From the NCBI GenBank assembly GCA_002409785.1, contig DHOX01000012.1, forward strand, positions 2,307 through 23,383: a DNA stretch of 21,077 nt, in the 5' to 3' direction. Below the pieces are notes generated by a model, which saw nothing but the letters and a program-made list of their open reading frames with translations, was not told the origin of the DNA and searched no databases. Origin of the DNA: Prevotella sp. UBA5379. Its GTDB lineage: Bacteria > Bacteroidota > Bacteroidia > Bacteroidales > Bacteroidaceae. Below are positions 17,571 through 21,077 of the stretch, piece by piece. Position 1 is the stretch's first letter, and each line of letters begins with the position of its first letter. Both the position numbers and the translations under genes were made by a program.

Positions 17571-19916
17571 ATGAAATTAAAAACCTTTGTATGCATATCC
17601 TTTGTACTCTGGGGCTTGACAGCCTCTCCGGTGACGGCCCGTCCTTTTACTTTTCAGGAAGGAAAGAGTACCACCTTGGCTTTTGAATCCTCGGAGGCTG
17701 CAGTGGTGAAGACCGTTGTCGGAATGTTCTCCGGAGACTATTCCCAGGTGTTCGGCGGGCGGGTGAGGTTGAGGCAGAAAGAGGGGAACATTATCGTTGG
17801 AACACTGGGCAGCCGGCTCCTCAAGCCGATCGCAGGGGAATTACCTTTCCTCAAAGGCCGCCATGAAGCATTCCTCCTGCTGGTAAGGGGTGGTAAACTC
17901 TATGTCGCCGGAAGCGAGCCGCGGGGGACAGCTTATGGACTCCTGGAGGTGTCGCGGCTGATCGGGGTCTCTCCATGGGTCTGGTGGGCTGACGCCTGCC
18001 CGCGACATCTGAGGTCTTTTTCCCTCCCTGAGGGCTATCGCAATGTCCAGCAGCCTGATGTGCCCTATCGGGGGATATTCATCAATGACGAAGACTGGGG
18101 GCTGAACCCCTGGAGCTACAAGAATTATGATCCAAGCAGACAGAAGGGACGTATGGGCCCTAAAACTTACGCCCGGATTTTTGAATTGATGCTCCGTTTA
18201 CGTGCGAATCTGCTCTGGCCCGCAATGCATGACTGTTCCTCTCCTTTCTTTTCCGTAAAAGGAAACAAGGAGACTGCCGCCCGTTATGGCATCGTGATCG
18301 GAACGAGCCATTGTGAGCCGATGATGTGCAATGCCAACGGTGAGTGGGATGACCGGGTCCGGGGTGCCTATAATTATTTTAATAACCGGAAGGAAGTCTT
18401 GAACTTCTGGGATCACCGGGTCCGGCTCCTGAGAGGTTCTGAGGTTATCTATACTTTAGGCATGAGGGGAAAGCATGATGGACCGATGGAGGGGGTGAAG
18501 ACGGTGGCTCAATACAGGGATGCTCTTGTGAAGGTCATCCATGACCAGCGTAAATTACTGGAGGCATATTACCCTGAAGTTACGAGAGTGCCGCAGGTAT
18601 TTGTTCCTTATAAGGAGGTCCTGGAGGCCTATGATGCTGGTTTGAAGGTTCCTGATGACGTGACCCTGATCTGGTGTGATGATAATTATGGCTATGTGCG
18701 CCACTTCCCGACCATTGAAGAGCAGCGCAGGGCAGGAGGCAACGGCATTTATTATCATATCTCTTATTGGGGGCGCCCTCATGATTATCTTTGGTTATCT
18801 TCTACTTCTCCTGCATTGATCGTAGAACAGATGACAGAAGCTTACGATAAGGGGATCAGAGAATTATGGATGCTGAATGCCGGTGACATCAAACCTGGCG
18901 AATATGATACAGAACTTTTTCTGGATATGGCCTGGAACATCAATGCGGTAAGGCGTGAGGGTGCCTGGCAGCATCTTCTGGGTTTCTACAGGCGTGAGTT
19001 TGGCAGTGTGCTGGCTCCGGAAATAACAGGGATCATGCGCGAATATTACCGTCTGGCCTTTATTCGCAGGCCGGAGATGATGGGGAATACCCGGACGGAA
19101 GAAAGGGGAGACCCTCTGGCTGCCGTGGTCAAGGATATAAACTGGAGTGAGTCTGAGATCCGTGCAAGGCTGGTGGACTATGACAATATTGCACGCCGGG
19201 CCCGATCGGTACGACGGAAAATCCCTGAGAAGTTACAGGACGAATATGAACAACTGGTAGCATATCCTGTCTTGGCAGCTGACGAAATGAACCGGAAGAT
19301 GCTGATAGGGGAGTTGGCCCGGCATTGGAAGGGGAGTTGGGCTGGGAGCGACGCAGCCTATGATGCGATTGAAAAACTTACCAGGCGCTATAACCGGGGT
19401 TTCCATAATCATGGAAAATGGGAGGGGATGATGGATTGTCATCCCCGGAGGCTGTCTGATTTCAGCCTCCTTCCCCATGATTCCGTATCAACGCCTTTAG
19501 CTCCCGACCGTAATCCTTTTTATCTTTGGAACGCCACGGATGCTCAGGGGTATTTCTTGCCCGTGGAGTTGGGTTATGACAATAAAGCTGCCCTCATTCC
19601 CAAAGGACAGGTAGTGTCTTTTCCTTTTGACTCCCTGGCAGCGGATTCTGTGAAAATAGAATTCCACTTGCTGCCTGTACATCCTGTAAATGGAAAGACC
19701 CTTCGCTTTGCGGTATCCCTGGATAACGGACAAGAAAGGATAATGGATTATCAGACGTATGGCAGAAGTGAGGAATGGAAAGAGAACGTGATCCGTAATT
19801 TTGCGCTGAGGACATTACGGGTGGCTGTCGTCCCCAGAGCGTCTCATGTGTTGTCTTTCAAGGCTCTTGATGAAGGCATTGTGCTGGATCAAGTATTTGT
19901 CTTTCCTGTCCGATAG
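17571..19916 (+). CDS. Secreted GH115 alpha-glucuronidase-like enzyme
   Basis: The frame opens at a TTG overlapping the GH2 stop codon, but I take the ATG at 17571, which begins a proper signal peptide (MKLKTFVCISFVLWGLTAS) and gives 781 residues. Family-specific segments are GSEPRGTAYGLLEVSRLIGVSPW in continuous order near 114-136, GIFINDEDWGLNPW (168-181), LRANLLWPAMH (210-220), GIVIGTSHCEPMM (240-252), WCDDNYGYVRHFP (368-380) and YYHISYWGRPHDYLWL (394-409). GH115 enzymes release (4-O-methyl-)glucuronic acid alpha-linked to internal or terminal sugars; the best known substrate is glucuronoxylan. The C-terminal region (about 675-781) forms the extra beta-rich domain usual for the family. It is slightly shorter than many members. 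It is the last gene of the rightward enzyme cluster. Confidence 0.95.
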   Translation: MKLKTFVCISFVLWGLTASPVTARPFTFQEGKSTTLAFESSEAAVVKTVVGMFSGDYSQVFGGRVRLRQKEGNIIVGTLGSRLLKPIAGELPFLKGRHEAFLLLVRGGKLYVAGSEPRGTAYGLLEVSRLIGVSPWVWWADACPRHLRSFSLPEGYRNVQQPDVPYRGIFINDEDWGLNPWSYKNYDPSRQKGRMGPKTYARIFELMLRLRANLLWPAMHDCSSPFFSVKGNKETAARYGIVIGTSHCEPMMCNANGEWDDRVRGAYNYFNNRKEVLNFWDHRVRLLRGSEVIYTLGMRGKHDGPMEGVKTVAQYRDALVKVIHDQRKLLEAYYPEVTRVPQVFVPYKEVLEAYDAGLKVPDDVTLIWCDDNYGYVRHFPTIEEQRRAGGNGIYYHISYWGRPHDYLWLSSTSPALIVEQMTEAYDKGIRELWMLNAGDIKPGEYDTELFLDMAWNINAVRREGAWQHLLGFYRREFGSVLAPEITGIMREYYRLAFIRRPEMMGNTRTEERGDPLAAVVKDINWSESEIRARLVDYDNIARRARSVRRKIPEKLQDEYEQLVAYPVLAADEMNRKMLIGELARHWKGSWAGSDAAYDAIEKLTRRYNRGFHNHGKWEGMMDCHPRRLSDFSLLPHDSVSTPLAPDRNPFYLWNATDAQGYFLPVELGYDNKAALIPKGQVVSFPFDSLAADSVKIEFHLLPVHPVNGKTLRFAVSLDNGQERIMDYQTYGRSEEWKENVIRNFALRTLRVAVVPRASHVLSFKALDEGIVLDQVFVFPVR

Positions 19917-19952
19917 TCCTGTTTCCATCAGATTGCCAGACTCCAGTAGATT

Positions 19953-20043
19953 CAAAATGCACTATTTTTTTGGGGGCAAAATGCACCATTTCGGTATACC
20001 AATGCACCATTTTGGTGGGGCGAAATGCACCATATCGGTCACA
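19953..20043. repeat. Four-copy degenerate direct repeat array, core AATGCAC(C/T)AT
   Basis: Four copies of a 21-24 base unit follow one another without gaps: 19953-19976, 19977-19999, 20000-20020 and 20021-20043. Each holds ATGCAC at 19957, 19981, 20002 and 20025, then (C/T)AT, a T/A-rich triplet and usually (C/T)GGT or a G-run. Core spacings are 24, 21 and 23 bases, near two helical turns. No transposase gene adjoins. It may be a protein-binding array, or an end of an IS21-like element, whose termini are known to carry multiple short repeats. Confidence 0.75.
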
Positions 20044-20071
20044 ATTGACTATTACTGAAGAAAGTCCGGTC

Positions 20072-20090
20072 ACGATTCTGGAAGAATCGT
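20072..20090. repeat. Short perfect hairpin upstream of the bidirectional terminator
   Basis: ACGATTC (20072-20078) pairs with GAATCGT (20084-20090) around the loop TGGAA. No T-run follows on either strand. Confidence 0.4.
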
Positions 20091-20126
20091 CCAAGCCTGG
20101 CAAGAACAAACCGATGGATAATCATA

Positions 20127-20168
20127 AAAGTCCTTTCCCTCAATTCGCAGGGAAAGGACTTTCTTTTT
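20127..20168. terminator. Bidirectional rho-independent terminator between convergent genes
   Basis: Perfect 14-base arms AAAGTCCTTTCCCT (20127-20140) and AGGGAAAGGACTTT (20149-20162) enclose an 8-base loop. CTTTTTC follows on the plus strand. On the minus strand the stem ends in TTT followed by TATGATT, a weaker tail. It should stop transcription from GH115 and, less strongly, from GH43. Confidence 0.93.
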
Positions 20169-20215
20169 CTGCGGCAATGGTTGTCTGTATGTTGCAGCCA
20201 CTCTCCGGATGGCCT

Positions 20216-21077
20216 TTACTGATGGCTCTGACGAGCTTTGGACCAGTTGACGAGACGATTATATTCCGTTTTCGTAATTCTCATGAAAGATCCGTGTTGC
20301 GGGCCAGTGACCCCTTGAATGTCTACAGGGTCAGAGAAGTTACGTAAATATTCATCGGCTTTACAGATCCGATAATGTTTGGGGTGATCGGAGTATTGGA
20401 TATAGGTCACCCTCCAGGTCTTGTCTCCGATCAGTTGGAAAGCAGAAGGCCCCTCGCACAATTTCTTTCCTTCAAAATGGACATAGTCACTGTCGGATGG
20501 CTTCCCCCATGGACCGGTCAGACTCTTGGAGGTTGTCGTGTAAATGCCCGGTTTACCGCCTTCTTTCTTGATGAGCAGATGATAGAGATGATCGCTCTTC
20601 AGGTAGTTGATGTCGGCATCAATCGTTGCATACCCCCAGTCAAAAAGTAATTCTGGAGCGGTGATATGAGTGAAGCTCTTGTCGGCATAACTATAGTACA
20701 TCCGGTCGTAGGGACAGACCTTCTTGTCCAGGATGGAATAATAAATCATGTATCCGCCTTTCTTCCCGTCTTTCCAGTGATAGTCCGGATTCCAGAAGAT
20801 CTGGGGGGCCCATACCCTTTGGATGGTCGGTGAGAACTTCCTGAAGTCAATGGTTACAGAGGTCCAGTGGATCAGATCATTACTTTTTAGCAGGTCAATG
20901 CCGTAATTGTTCCATTTATGAGACTTCCTGACACACATATCCGTGGTGACCATCAGGTAGCCTTTACAGTTATAAGCCCTGCAGATATAGGCATCACGGG
21001 TTCCCCCTTCTATACGGGCGAGTTTGGCGGAACTGAATATAGAGTCCCCGCCGAGGATGTCCTGATAATGGTAACCG
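20216..21077 (-). CDS. GH43-family glycoside hydrolase, 5' end beyond the window
   Basis: The frame is open to the window edge, so 286 C-terminal residues are visible and the start and signal peptide are missing. The five-bladed beta-propeller GH43 features are GGTRDAYICR with Asp28 (visible numbering) as likely general base, LLKSNDLIHW (62-71), VWAPQIFWNPD (88-98), YATIDADINYL with Asp153 as likely pKa modulator, GIYTTTSKSLTGPW (177-190) and CEGPSAFQL with Glu208 as likely acid. A late GPQHGSF supplies the histidine often seen in the family. GH43 enzymes are mostly arabinofuranosidases, xylosidases or galactosidases; the subfamily and activity cannot be settled here. The gene is convergent with the GH115 operon and so separately transcribed. 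No extra C-terminal domain follows the propeller. Confidence 0.9.
   Translation of the reverse strand, partial: GYHYQDILGGDSIFSSAKLARIEGGTRDAYICRAYNCKGYLMVTTDMCVRKSHKWNNYGIDLLKSNDLIHWTSVTIDFRKFSPTIQRVWAPQIFWNPDYHWKDGKKGGYMIYYSILDKKVCPYDRMYYSYADKSFTHITAPELLFDWGYATIDADINYLKSDHLYHLLIKKEGGKPGIYTTTSKSLTGPWGKPSDSDYVHFEGKKLCEGPSAFQLIGDKTWRVTYIQYSDHPKHYRICKADEYLRNFSDPVDIQGVTGPQHGSFMRITKTEYNRLVNWSKARQSHQ

Larger units (their letters stand above)
19917..20215. other. Convergent spacer between the GH115 and GH43 genes
   Basis: These 299 bases carry no trustworthy gene. They hold, in order, four short direct repeats (19953-20043), a 7-base-pair hairpin ACGATTC/GAATCGT (20072-20090) and a bidirectional terminator (20127-20168). 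Predicted small frames here merely run through the repeats. Confidence 0.6.

Noticed and set aside
19953..20043. CRISPR array
   Set aside because: The units are only 21-24 bases, degenerate and directly abutting, with no separate unique spacers of constant length and no cas genes in the window.

Overview
The window reads as part of a polysaccharide utilization locus (PUL) of a Bacteroidales-type bacterium, most likely a gut or rumen Bacteroides/Prevotella relative; the genus cannot be fixed from sequence alone. The evidence is the adjacent SusC-like and SusD-like genes, a cluster of secreted carbohydrate-active enzymes, promoters that fit the Bacteroidetes TAnnTTTG -7 pattern, and the scarcity of Shine-Dalgarno sites. 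The encoded set points to an acetylated, rhamnose-containing pectic or mucilage-like polysaccharide, probably rhamnogalacturonan decorated with galactose and/or uronic acids. That substrate is an inference.

Layout. Bases 1-6278 (+) hold the end of one SusD-like lipoprotein followed by a complete SusC/SusD pair, closed by a strong hairpin terminator at 6338-6367. Bases 6279-6670 are a leader with a good promoter. Next (+) come a GH2-type glycosidase that has lost the C-terminal half of its catalytic barrel (6671-8170) and an intact L-rhamnose mutarotase (8346-8666). A convergent spacer with a nested inverted repeat separates these from a leftward pair: a YghZ-type aldo/keto reductase (10665-11672) and a secreted type-B carboxylesterase (8936-10531). 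A divergent promoter region (11673-12006) then leads into a rightward run of four secreted enzymes: a double-domain CE12 acetylesterase, a single-domain CE12 with an extra N-terminal domain, a GH2 beta-glycosidase and a GH115 alpha-glucuronidase (12007-19916). The last gene, a GH43-family enzyme, is leftward and runs off the window end. An array of four short direct repeats and a near-perfect bidirectional terminator lie between GH115 and GH43.

How they could work together. SusC/SusD proteins bind and import oligosaccharides. Three CE12 domains and perhaps the carboxylesterase remove acetyl or other ester groups. GH2, GH115 and GH43 enzymes then trim side chains. Released L-rhamnose is converted to the anomer used by the isomerase by RhaM, and the aldo/keto reductase may handle an aldehyde from rhamnose breakdown. 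No PUL regulator, polysaccharide lyase, GH28, GH78, GH105 or GH106 gene lies in the window, so the backbone-cutting enzymes must be elsewhere.

The items most worth a second look are the decayed GH2 gene, the tandem CE12 fusion beside a third CE12, the pairing of GH115 with rhamnogalacturonan-type esterases, the four-copy repeat array at 19953-20043 and the nested inverted repeat at 8762-8835. I see no clear evidence of a wholly new type of system.
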